In this document: positions 56,245 through 64,000 of the stretch, in pieces
Position numbering within the stretch: the stretch's first letter is position 1
Layout: each line of letters starts with the position of its first letter
Assembly (NCBI RefSeq): GCF_900110495.1
Contig: NZ_FODX01000003.1
Location: 62,001-126,000, forward strand
DNA: 64,000 nt
DNA from: Nitrosovibrio sp. Nv6
GTDB taxonomy: Bacteria; Pseudomonadota; Gammaproteobacteria; Burkholderiales; Nitrosomonadaceae
Direction: 5' to 3'
The notes under the pieces: generated by a model
The model's database searches: none
What the model was told of the DNA's origin: nothing
What the model saw: the letters and a program-made list of their open reading frames with translations, nothing else
Position numbers and translations under genes: made by a program

Positions 56245-56553
56245 ATGAAGAAAATGGCTTTGTTGTTGACGGTTTCCGCATTGGTGAGCCTGGCAGGCTG
56301 CGCAAAAACCGATAATTACACCCCGCAGGAAAATGCCAGCGGAGAAGATATCTTTTATGCAAACTGCACAAAATGCCACAAGCCGGAATCGGCTGGCAGC
56401 GTGATGACAATAGATGCCAAGATGGCAAACAAGGATGCCATCATTCAGAAGGTTCAGAAAGGAAGCATGGGGATGACAGCCTTTCCCAATATTAAGGGTG
56501 AGCCGGCTCAACGCCTGGCGGAATTCGTTCTGGCAAACAGTAAAACCAAGTAG
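56245..56553 (+). CDS. Class I cytochrome c lipoprotein
   Basis: A 102-residue monohaem cytochrome. The signal region MKKMALLLTVSALVSLAGCA ends in a lipobox (LAGC), so it is membrane-anchored. The haem site is CTKCH near residue 46, and the axial Met is probably in GSMGMTAFPNI. It would shuttle electrons in the periplasm, possibly between the bc1 complex and a terminal oxidase. No oxidase gene lies next to it. Confidence 0.9.
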   Translation: MKKMALLLTVSALVSLAGCAKTDNYTPQENASGEDIFYANCTKCHKPESAGSVMTIDAKMANKDAIIQKVQKGSMGMTAFPNIKGEPAQRLAEFVLANSKTK

Positions 56554-56747
56554 TTTGCCCCGTAGCTTGCAGTCGGAAAGCGTTATTGGAGAAGGATGAT
56601 TCAGCAAAATCCGCTAGAATCGACGATGTAGGAGGAGGATGAGAGCTCTAAGCCGAGTGATGTCGAATCATGACTACGTTGCCAGTGCGGGAGCAGATCC
56701 ATGCCCATCCATCCTCTATCACGTCATTCTGCCAGCGAGGTACTGAT

Positions 56748-57236
56748 GTGTTCATAGTCAAATGGGCGCTTGTCGTCATTGCCCTTGTCGCCATTGCCGG
56801 GTTGGTTGCCGGTCAACTCGGACTCCTCAAGGGAACACCGCCTGCCGATCTCGGCGTGCGCGACGGGAAGCTCAAGCCTCCGTCGCAAACACCCAACAGC
56901 GTATCCAGCCAGGCCTCGCTCTACCCCGATCATCCGCAGCGCGCTTACGCGGACATAGCGCCTCTGCCTTTGAAAGGTGACCCCGACGCCACGCTCGACC
57001 GCATTGCCGGCATTATCGAAGCCATGGACGGCGCGAATATAGTCAAAAGGGAACCAGGCTACATTTACGCGCAGTTCACCACCCGCCTCATGAAGTATGT
57101 GGATGATGCCGAGTTCTGGTTTGATCCAGATGCGAATGTCATTCAAGTCCGATCGGCATCTCGCCTCGGAAAGTCGGATCTCGGCGTGAACCGCGAGCGC
57201 ATCGAGTTCATTCGGCAAAAGCTCAGCTCTTCTTGA
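56748..57236 (+). CDS. DUF1499 domain protein
   Basis: About 162 residues. A single N-terminal membrane helix (FIVKWALVVIALVAIAGLVAG) is followed by a DUF1499 domain: RDGKLKPPSQTPNSVSSQA, a central IVKREPGYIYAQFTTRLMKYVDDAEFWFDP and VIQVRSASRLGKSDLGVNRERIE. DUF1499 proteins have no known function. I chose GTG at 56748, with GAGG upstream, over an ATG at 56670 that would add 26 residues before the membrane helix. It is in front of the penicillin acylase gene. Confidence 0.85.
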   Translation: MFIVKWALVVIALVAIAGLVAGQLGLLKGTPPADLGVRDGKLKPPSQTPNSVSSQASLYPDHPQRAYADIAPLPLKGDPDATLDRIAGIIEAMDGANIVKREPGYIYAQFTTRLMKYVDDAEFWFDPDANVIQVRSASRLGKSDLGVNRERIEFIRQKLSSS

Positions 57237-57345
57237 GCTTGCTGGCCGACAGCTCGCGGATTTCTCACGCGCCTTGCTCATCGTTAAGGCACCTTGATAA
57301 ATCCTCCATGACGCGCGTTGCCCGTGTTTCCCCATACCCGTTTTC

Positions 57346-59757
57346 ATGACTGCTGCGCTCCGCCCGATCTACCGTTTTCTGCTCGCATTTCTTATCCTGA
57401 CGGTACTGCTAGCGGGCAGCAGCGGCTGGCTCATGCTGCGCGGCAGCCTGCCGCAATATGACGGGACGGTTAGCGTAACCGGCCTGTCTGCACCGGTCTC
57501 TGTGGAACGCGATGCTCTTGGCAGCGCGACACTCCGCGCGCAGAATCGCCATGATCTGGCGTGGGCGCTCGGTTACGTCCATGCACAGGAACGCTTCTTC
57601 GAAATGGACTTGATGCGGCGAAAAGCAGCGGGCGAACTGGCCGAATTGTTCGGGGCAGCCGCTTTGCCGGTCGACCGCGAGGCGCGGAAACACCGCATGC
57701 GCGCACGCGCATCGGCAACACTGGCGAATCTGCCGGCCGAACAACGGCAAATGCTCGACGTATATCGAGATGGGGTAAATCAGGGCCTGGATGCGCTTAT
57801 GACGCGTCCGTTCCCATATCTGCTGACACGAATGCAGCCCGTTGCATGGCGCAGCGAGGACAGCATACTGGTTGTGCAAGCGATGTATTTCACGCTGAAT
57901 GAGGCGAGCGATCTGCGCGAACTGGACTTCTCCATGATGCGCTCGGCACTCCCGGAAGCTGCCTACCGTTTTCTCACCTTCAGCGGCGGCGCCTGGGACG
58001 CCCCGCTCATCGGCACAGCGTTTCAATGGCCGGAACCTCCTTCCGCCGACGAACTCGACCTGCGCAAGCTCGACCCCGGCATCATGCCGCGCATCGATGA
58101 GCGCAGCGCCGATGAGCCCGTTGATGACTTTCCCGGCAGTAACAGCTTCGCAGTCTCCGGCCAACTGGCCGGAGGCGCCGCACTGATCGCCAACGACATA
58201 CATCTGGAATTGCGTGTACCGAATATATGGTTCCGCACACGCCTGATCTATCCCAATTCACGCCATACCGGACAAATGAATGACGTCATCGGCGCCAGCC
58301 TGCCGGGCACACCCGCAATCGCCGTCGGCTCCAATCGCCAGATCGCCTGGAGCTTTACAAACAGTTATGGCGATTTCATCGACTGGGCAAGAATCACGCC
58401 AGACCCTGCTGATGCTTTGCGCTACCGAAGCGCGACCGGGTGGAAATCCATTGCCGTTCACCGTGAAGTCTTGCATGTGCGCTATGCGCCGGATGAGATA
58501 CTTGAAGTGTACGAGACCGAGTGGGGTCCAATCCTGGCTGCCGACCACGATGGCGCGCCACTCGCGCTGGCCTGGACCGCGCACCGGCTCGACGCGGTAA
58601 ACATGGAGCTCACTCAGCTTGATGAGGCGGAAACGGTAGACGAGGCAATTGTAATTGCACAAAATGCCGGGATTCCGGCGCAAAACTTTATCGTTGGCGA
58701 CCGGAAAGGCAAGATTGCCTGGACCATCGCCGGCCGAATTCCAGCGCGAACGGGCAACTACGATCCAACACTCCCTGCGGATTGGAGCGCACCGGATACG
58801 GGATGGAACGGCTGGCTCCTACCTATGCAGTATCCGCTTATTGTTGATCCGCCAGGGCAGCGTCTTTGGACCGCGAATGCGCGTACTGTTGACGGCATCA
58901 TGCTCGACAGGCTGGGTGACGGCGGATACGATCTTGGCGCGCGCGCAAAGCAGATCCGCGACGACTTATACGACCGCGAGCACTTCTCACCTGGCGATAT
59001 GCTGGCAATTCAGCTTGATGATCGCGCATTGTTCCTGACACGCTGGCGGCAACTTCTCGAACTGACACTGAACCAGGCGGAAGCAGCGCCATGGCGCGCC
59101 GAGATGCAGCTAGCGCTTCGAGATTGGGATGGGCATGCATCTACGGAATCAGTTGCCTACCGCCTGGTACGCGCTTTCCGCCAGGAGGTTATCCATAGGG
59201 TACTCGACGGTTTTGAAGCAGCGGTCCGCCAAAACGATCCCGATTTTGCGCTCCCGACGTTAACCCAGGCCGAACAGGCAGTATGGACATTGATCGAGCG
59301 TCGCCCCCAGCACCTGTTGCTGCCGGTTTATAGCGACTGGGAAGATTTGCTCGGCAGATGCGCGAAACATGTGGCTGAGCATATGCAAAGCCGGCCGGGC
59401 GGTATCGCCGCTCGTACCTGGGGTGAACGCAATACGGCAAGCATCCGCCATCCGCTCAGCCGGGCTCTGCCGGCGTTTGCCGAGAGCTGGCTGGATATGC
59501 CAAAGGATGCGCTGCCGGGCGACAGCAAGATGCCGCGCGTGCAATCACCTCGCTTTGGCGCCTCGAATCGTTCGGCGGTCGCACCGGGCAGTGAAGAGCA
59601 TGGCTATTTCGAAATGCCCGGCGGACAGAGCGGACACCCGCTCTCACCTTATTATGGCAGCGGGCACGGCGATTGGGTCGAGGGCAAACCGACGCCGTTC
59701 CTTCCTGGCCCGCCCGAGCAGACGTTGTACTTGCGTCCGCTCACGAAAACCCGGTAG
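57346..59757 (+). CDS. Penicillin-acylase family hydrolase (Ntn type)
   Basis: An 803-residue enzyme made as a precursor that cuts itself. A hydrophobic signal/anchor (residues 10-30) is followed by the alpha part: DLAWALGYVHAQERFFEMDLMRRKAAGEL. The nucleophile Ser is in DFPGSNSFAVSG near residue 265, at the start of the beta part, which follows with an Asn in the GASLPGTPAIAVGSNRQIAW segment. Family members cut penicillin, acyl-homoserine lactones or other acylated amines. Nothing here shows which. The protein is probably in the periplasm. It follows the DUF1499 gene by 109 bases. Confidence 0.9.
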   Translation: MTAALRPIYRFLLAFLILTVLLAGSSGWLMLRGSLPQYDGTVSVTGLSAPVSVERDALGSATLRAQNRHDLAWALGYVHAQERFFEMDLMRRKAAGELAELFGAAALPVDREARKHRMRARASATLANLPAEQRQMLDVYRDGVNQGLDALMTRPFPYLLTRMQPVAWRSEDSILVVQAMYFTLNEASDLRELDFSMMRSALPEAAYRFLTFSGGAWDAPLIGTAFQWPEPPSADELDLRKLDPGIMPRIDERSADEPVDDFPGSNSFAVSGQLAGGAALIANDIHLELRVPNIWFRTRLIYPNSRHTGQMNDVIGASLPGTPAIAVGSNRQIAWSFTNSYGDFIDWARITPDPADALRYRSATGWKSIAVHREVLHVRYAPDEILEVYETEWGPILAADHDGAPLALAWTAHRLDAVNMELTQLDEAETVDEAIVIAQNAGIPAQNFIVGDRKGKIAWTIAGRIPARTGNYDPTLPADWSAPDTGWNGWLLPMQYPLIVDPPGQRLWTANARTVDGIMLDRLGDGGYDLGARAKQIRDDLYDREHFSPGDMLAIQLDDRALFLTRWRQLLELTLNQAEAAPWRAEMQLALRDWDGHASTESVAYRLVRAFRQEVIHRVLDGFEAAVRQNDPDFALPTLTQAEQAVWTLIERRPQHLLLPVYSDWEDLLGRCAKHVAEHMQSRPGGIAARTWGERNTASIRHPLSRALPAFAESWLDMPKDALPGDSKMPRVQSPRFGASNRSAVAPGSEEHGYFEMPGGQSGHPLSPYYGSGHGDWVEGKPTPFLPGPPEQTLYLRPLTKTR

Positions 59758-59790
59758 TTGTTGCGTGTTGCAAAGTCACACTGAGCCCCA

Positions 59791-60309
59791 CTATTTCTTT
59801 TGAGTTCCGCCGCGAATGCTCAGCCCCGGTTCGTTCGCCTGGCGTCCTTTTTCGTAATGCGTATAAACGTAGACAGGCAATTCCAACTCACCGAGATGAT
59901 GCTTGATCAGTGGCTCTACCACTTGCCAATCCAGCCCGCCTGCACCCGTGGCGATGCGCGGCAGTGCGACATTGGCAAACCTTCCGCTTTCCAACAGATG
60001 CCGCAGTTCGCGCAGCGCGCGATCGACATACTCAGTCCTGGCGCGCCCCGGCCTGCTCTCACTGTTTTTTGGAGCTTCATTGGTGAGAAGGCTGACGACA
60101 CGCTTGCTCATCGCGCCTGACCATACCCACGCTTCGCCGGATTTGGGCTGCCCGGTGTGGCAGAAGTGGCGAAAATCCTTCACAAGAGCTGGCCATTGCT
60201 GACGCAGACTCAAGGCCAGACCTTGGTCGAAATGGTCATGGGGAGCAACCGCATGGACGATAACCTGAGCATGGCTCAACAGGATATCGCCCCTTACCTC
60301 ATGGATCAT
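59791..60309 (-). CDS. Macrodomain protein
   Basis: A 172-residue protein with a macrodomain, a fold that binds ADP-ribose. Motifs are IHEVRGDILLSHAQVIVHAVAPHDHFDQGLA and RIATGAGGLDWQVVEP, which correspond to the NAD/ADP-ribose pocket of the family. It may remove ADP-ribose from proteins or bind it. I start at MIHEVRG (60309) because of GGAGG 4 bases upstream; the frame is open for 7 more codons. It is convergent with the penicillin acylase gene. Confidence 0.8.
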   Translation of the reverse strand: MIHEVRGDILLSHAQVIVHAVAPHDHFDQGLALSLRQQWPALVKDFRHFCHTGQPKSGEAWVWSGAMSKRVVSLLTNEAPKNSESRPGRARTEYVDRALRELRHLLESGRFANVALPRIATGAGGLDWQVVEPLIKHHLGELELPVYVYTHYEKGRQANEPGLSIRGGTQKK

Positions 60310-60701
60310 GTAGCCTCCGGCAATAGGCATAAGGGAACGAGCATGTACTCCAGTATAGCAACCTGATTTTTATTTACAGGAGACACCACGCTCGCGTATT
60401 TTTTCCCGCAGCGTTATGGACGGTGCTCGGGCAATACCTGATTTGCTTCCAATCAGATGTGCTTCAAAAAGCTCAAGATGATGTTTTACTTTGGGTGACT
60501 GCTATGAGCAGGAATATAGCAAATATAGCGCTACCCCAATCGGCACCATGCGGCTACTGGCTATAAGTGCATACGGGCAAGAGTTCTATTGAAGTGTGCG
60601 CACGCAAATACCTTGATTACCCGAATCGATAAACTATATTTCAATTTGTCAGATAGGAAATCTGCTGCTTTAGTTCTTATCCATTAATTTACGGCCGCAA
60701 C
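60310..60701. other. Intergenic region between divergent genes
   Basis: A 392-base region with no gene that I can support. It separates the leftward macrodomain gene from the rightward FHA gene. Confidence 0.35.
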
Positions 60702-61706
60702 ATGGGACACGTGCACATCAAGCACTTGAGCGGTTCAAAAGCAGGACTGATTGAACAATTCATTCTTGATAATCCCGAGGGACTGTGCATTGGAAGAGGT
60801 TCCAAAGCCAACGTCAAATACGACAACGATGGTTCGGTAAGCCGGTTGCACGCAAGGATTGTGTGTGACGCCGATCCGAAACACGGGTATCGCATCACCG
60901 ATCTCGGCAGCACAAACGGGACGTATGTCAACGACAAGCAACTTACGTCCGGCATCAGTCTCGTTTCTGGCGATCGCGTTCGACTCGGACTTCATGGCCC
61001 CGAGTTCCAGTTCGAAGTCGATTCAGAACCCCAGCCGCCTCAGTTTGTACCCCCTATAGCTTCTGAACAGAGACCTATACGCGGGACTGTCATTGCCGGG
61101 GCCAAAGAACTCGTGGATGAGTTTTTTGTTTTGGGCGAGAAAAAAAACTTCATCGCCCTATTCTTCAAAATCCTGCCATCGCCGACGAATGAAACGATGC
61201 GGATCGTAAACAAGGAAGTAAACGTTAGTCCATTCCGCTTTATGGAGTTCGGTTATGCGGTGCTTGCGATTACAAAATTGTCGGAGCCGTTACTGGAAGG
61301 AGAGCCGAACCTCGCTGACGAGGTCATTGACACGTTGCTGATGCTGGTCTTTTTTCTGGTTTTTACTACTGTGCAATACAAGATATTGAGGGATGTTTCT
61401 CACGCTAATAGAACTTTCCATAGTTACCTTGCCATGTGTGCAATCATAGGGGGAATGGCGTGGTTATTACTGGGTTTGGCGCAGGTCGTGGCTCAGGTAT
61501 CGCAAATTTTCGGCGGCCTCCTTATGATTGGTGCGTCTATCTATTCATTTACTCATAACCTTAGAACTTCCAAGCGCTTTTGGAACATGTCTTATGGACG
61601 AGTCTTTCTTTATAGCTTTCTGTCGGCTATTGCTGGCTCTATCGTACTTCTGGTTTTGGCAGCGCTGCTGGGTATCACGCTGGACGCCTTTTTCGGAATT
61701 GACTGA
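60702..61706 (+). CDS. FHA domain membrane protein
   Basis: A 334-residue protein. Residues 18-95 are an FHA phosphothreonine-binding domain: CIGRGSKANV, VSRLHARIV and ITDLGSTNGTYVNDKQL. After a Pro-rich linker comes a region with four to five predicted helices (from about residue 165: LMEFGYAVLAI-like, LLMLVFFLVFTTV, MCAIIGGMAWLLLG, FLSAIAGSIVLLVLAALLG). The helical part resembles Yip1-type membrane domains. It probably senses a phosphorylated partner at the inner membrane. No kinase gene lies next to it. Confidence 0.82.
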   Translation: MGHVHIKHLSGSKAGLIEQFILDNPEGLCIGRGSKANVKYDNDGSVSRLHARIVCDADPKHGYRITDLGSTNGTYVNDKQLTSGISLVSGDRVRLGLHGPEFQFEVDSEPQPPQFVPPIASEQRPIRGTVIAGAKELVDEFFVLGEKKNFIALFFKILPSPTNETMRIVNKEVNVSPFRFMEFGYAVLAITKLSEPLLEGEPNLADEVIDTLLMLVFFLVFTTVQYKILRDVSHANRTFHSYLAMCAIIGGMAWLLLGLAQVVAQVSQIFGGLLMIGASIYSFTHNLRTSKRFWNMSYGRVFLYSFLSAIAGSIVLLVLAALLGITLDAFFGID

Positions 61707-62039
61707 ATGCCGACCGAATGTAATACGGCAAATTGGAAACTTTCGTGATCAATAATTCGGACAACAAGACAGGTATTGTCGCCATTTTCCGCTTGCAAAT
61801 ACAGCGACAGTAGCACCGATTTCGAGTGAAGGTGGGCATCGTTATAGAGGGCAAAAACGCGTTTTGCAATATCGCATCAAGGGCCTCGACGGCGCTGATA
61901 GTCTCGTTTTCACGCACGCCTCCATAAATTATCGTTCCCGGTTTGACAACCCGATTTGTGTTATCTATATAAATAAGAACCGCGGTTCTTTTTTGCGGCG
62001 CCTGGTTGTACCCACTACAACTCGTTCCGAGGAGCTATC
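61707..62039. other. Intergenic region upstream of sugar dehydrogenase
   Basis: A 333-base region. No gene is supported: an open frame at 61675-61917 on the minus strand has no recognised motif. It contains the strong promoter at 61943-61971. Confidence 0.4.
61943..61971 (+). promoter_or_regulatory. Sigma-70 type promoter
   Basis: A perfect TTGACA (61943-61948) and TATATA (61966-61971) are separated by 17 bases. It would start transcription near 61978, giving a leader of about 60 bases before the dehydrogenase gene, whose ribosome site is GAGGAGC. Confidence 0.75.
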
Positions 62040-63299
62040 ATGATAACCAAATCATTTTCTGCCTTGTTCGCCGTGGTTTTTACCGCTACCGCTTGGGTAC
62101 AACCCGCTTTCGGGCAACAGTTGCAAACCCAGATCGTCGCAACCGGCCTTGACCGGCCCTTGTTCGCCACCGCACCCGCCGGAGATTCGCGACTGTTCAT
62201 TGTTGAGCAGGGCGGCTTGATCAAGGTACTCCAAAATGGGGCGGTGCTGCCAACCCCGTTCCTGGATTTATCCGACTCGGTCAATACCGAGGGCGAGCGT
62301 GGCCTGCTCGGGATGGCATTTGATCCAAATTTTGCTTCCAACCACCGCTTTTATGTCGATTATATCGATAAGACTACCCTCAATACGGTAGTCGCTACGT
62401 ATCAGGTGGGCACGGCTCAACCAAACGTAGCAGATGCCACAAGCGCCCAAACTATACTCACTGTCGCGCAACCCGAGTTCAACAATCACAAGGCCGGGTG
62501 GATCGGTTTTCGCCCCGGCGAAGCAAATAACCTCTACATCGCCACCGGCGACGGCGGGTTCCGCAATGATCCCGGAAATCGCGCGCAAAATCTTTCCGAG
62601 AATCTCGGCAAGATTCTGCGCGTCGACGTGTCTACCGATCGTTCGCCTGGTGACCCTACCCAATACGGTTATGCGATACCGGAGGGAAATGTTGCCGGCG
62701 GCAACCCTGAAATCTACGCTTATGGGCTGCGCAATCCGTTCCGCGACAGTTTCGACCGCGAAACCGGCACCTTCTATATCGGGGATGTCGGGCAAAACGC
62801 ACGCGAAGAGATCAACATTGGCGTCGCTGGCGGCAATTATGGGTGGCGCAAGTTTGAAGGCACACGGTTGAATTTTCCTGACGACCCCGAGATTCCAAAT
62901 CACACACCACCCATTCATGAATATAGCCATACTGACGAAGGCGGCTCGGTCATCGGCGGCTATGTCTATCGTGGATCAGAGATCGAAGGGCTGGAAGGTA
63001 CTTATTTCTTCGCCGACTTCGTGAACGACAAGGTGATGTCCTTCGATCCCGCAGACCCCAACACGACACTCGCCGACCGCACTGCGGAACTGCTGTCCCC
63101 AACCGGCATTTCCGGTGGGATTACCTCGTTCGGCGAAGATGCTGCCGGTAACCTGTACCTGGTAAGTATCAACGGCCAAGTGGGGATGATCGCCGCCATA
63201 CCGGAACCGGAGAGCTACGCCATGATGCTGGCGGGAATGCTTCTGGTTGGGCTATGGGTCAGGCGGAGAGAAAAAGCGGACGCGTCTGTGCTCGTGTAA
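62040..63299 (+). CDS. PQQ-type sugar dehydrogenase with PEP-CTERM tag
   Basis: A 419-residue exported protein. A signal peptide (residues 1-25, ending PAFG) is followed by a six-bladed beta-propeller of the soluble glucose/sorbosone dehydrogenase family: LFIVEQGGLIKVLQNG, GERGLLGMAFDPNFASN, FNNHKAGWIGFRPGE, YIATGDGGFRNDPGNRAQN, YGLRNPFRDSFDRETG and GDVGQNAREEIN. The C-terminus is a PEP-CTERM signal: PEPESYAMMLAGMLLVG then RRRE. This tag is processed by EpsH/XrtA-type exosortases and links the protein to exopolysaccharide export. It may oxidise a sugar of the extracellular matrix. Confidence 0.9.
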   Translation: MITKSFSALFAVVFTATAWVQPAFGQQLQTQIVATGLDRPLFATAPAGDSRLFIVEQGGLIKVLQNGAVLPTPFLDLSDSVNTEGERGLLGMAFDPNFASNHRFYVDYIDKTTLNTVVATYQVGTAQPNVADATSAQTILTVAQPEFNNHKAGWIGFRPGEANNLYIATGDGGFRNDPGNRAQNLSENLGKILRVDVSTDRSPGDPTQYGYAIPEGNVAGGNPEIYAYGLRNPFRDSFDRETGTFYIGDVGQNAREEINIGVAGGNYGWRKFEGTRLNFPDDPEIPNHTPPIHEYSHTDEGGSVIGGYVYRGSEIEGLEGTYFFADFVNDKVMSFDPADPNTTLADRTAELLSPTGISGGITSFGEDAAGNLYLVSINGQVGMIAAIPEPESYAMMLAGMLLVGLWVRRREKADASVLV

Positions 63300-63390
63300 A
63301 ATTTGGATACGCCGAGTTACGGCTGGTGGTCGTACAGTTAATCATCGCCTGGCTACAGTTTTTTATCCGCTCATCAACACCTACTAACAA

Positions 63391-63998
63391 ATTTCAATCC
63401 TCGCCCGGCGGTTTGGCCGGGCGCTACCAGCCTCATGCAGCGTGTTACCTTTTGTTGTGGGGTTTCAATCCTCGCCCGGCGGTTTGGCCGGGCGCTACCG
63501 AGCCGAACAGGTTACCCATCCCTACAATAGCGGGTTTCAATCCTCGCCCGGCGGTTTGGCCGGGCGCTACTGGAGATATTCCGCGCAAATCCCGGCCAAC
63601 TTTCCGTTTCAATCCTCGCCCGGCGGTTTGGCCGGGCGCTACCCTTTTACTTGGACGTACCATGGGCAGCGATACAGTTTCAATCCTCGCCCGGCGGTTT
63701 GGCCGGGCGCTACCTAATCGCGGACTTATTTCCTCCAGCGCGCAACTGTTTCAATCCTCGCCCGGCGGTTTGGCCGGGCGCTACCGAAGGATATCGAGCT
63801 GCATGGCCTTGGCCACCGTGTTTCAATCCTCGCCCGGCGGTTTGGCCGGGCGCTACTATGAGATATCAAGGTAGGCAACTCCCTTGCGCGGTTTCAATCC
63901 TCGCCCGGCGGTTTGGCCGGGCGTACCCGGTTCATGCCGCCATACGTAAATATGGTGTTGAGTTTCAATCCTCGCCCGGCGGTTTGGCCGGGCGCTAC
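63391..63998 (-). CRISPR. CRISPR array, nine visible 37-bp repeats
   Basis: Repeats start at 63391, 63462, 63534, 63606, 63677, 63748, 63820, 63891 and 63962; all are 37 bp except the one at 63891, which has lost one C (36 bp). Spacers are 34-35 bp and all different. On the plus strand the repeat begins GTTTCAATCC, holds an 8-bp hairpin stem (CGCCCGGC with GCCGGGCG) and ends GGGCGCTAC. Read on the minus strand it ends ATTGAAAC, the usual crRNA 5' handle, so transcription is probably leftward. The first repeat (63391) has A instead of G at its outer base, fitting the old trailer end; the leader should lie to the right of the window. No cas gene is visible. Confidence 0.97.
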
Positions 63999-64000
63999 CG

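Noticed and set aside
63254-63874. Long open frame across the CRISPR array
   Set aside because: The repeat has no stop codon on this strand in most frames, so the array reads open; the translation is just the repeat pattern.

Overview
The window looks like the chromosome of a betaproteobacterium. The best fit is an ammonia oxidiser of the Nitrosomonadaceae, such as Nitrosospira. The clues are the petABC-sspAB block, a Nudix/TMP-synthase fusion next to a DUF815 ATPase, phosphoketolase paired with acetate kinase, PEP synthase with its PpsR regulator, a ubiJ-ubiB pair and a PEP-CTERM-tagged exoprotein. This assignment is inference from gene content and style; no database search was possible.

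Layout. 1-283: start of a gene cut by the left edge, whose product looks like an HvfA/bufferin-type metallophore precursor peptide joined to an EF-hand. 0.7-7 kb: housekeeping genes (DUF815 ATPase, MutT fusion, YacG, cytochrome bc1, SspA/SspB, tRNA-Thr with a clear promoter). 7.2-11 kb: a short accessory stretch with an exported SDR, an IS110-family element with a structured 3' region that may be its bridge RNA, a small coiled-coil protein and an amidase fragment. 11-24.3 kb: a divergent UPPS paralogue, ppsA/ppsR, an ackA-xfp operon with a tandem universal stress protein nearby, a Tim44-like protein, ubiJ and ubiB. 24.5-28.4 kb: the overlapping polyamine transporter operon potABCD. 28.5-40.3 kb: mixed genes (ferredoxin, hydrolase, crystallin-fold protein, two cytosolic glycosidases, pentapeptide protein, small membrane proteins, a Cys-rich secreted protein, a class A PBP and a CruF-like carotenoid enzyme).

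40.4-51.2 kb holds the most interesting system: three tandem 17-bp repeats, a TonB-dependent receptor, then an E1-like adenylyltransferase/rhodanese, a JAMM peptidase, a ThiS/MoaD-like sulfur carrier, a double CaiB/BaiF protein, an aryl-acid AMP ligase, an acyl-CoA dehydrogenase and an MFS exporter. This gene set is very close to the thiocarboxylate siderophore clusters known for pyridine-2,6-dithiocarboxylic acid (PDTC) and thioquinolobactin in Pseudomonas. It suggests that this organism makes, exports and recovers a thiocarboxylate metal chelator. No methyltransferase and no obvious scaffold-making gene is present.

51-60 kb: alpha/beta hydrolase, alginate-export-type porin with a GH88-like enzyme, a periplasmic amidohydrolase with a His-rich insertion, a lipoprotein cytochrome c, DUF1499, a penicillin-acylase family enzyme and a macrodomain protein. 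60.7-63.3 kb: an FHA membrane protein and a PEP-CTERM-tagged sugar dehydrogenase. From 63391 to the right edge is a CRISPR array of nine visible 37-bp repeats, probably transcribed leftward from a leader outside the window; no cas gene is visible.
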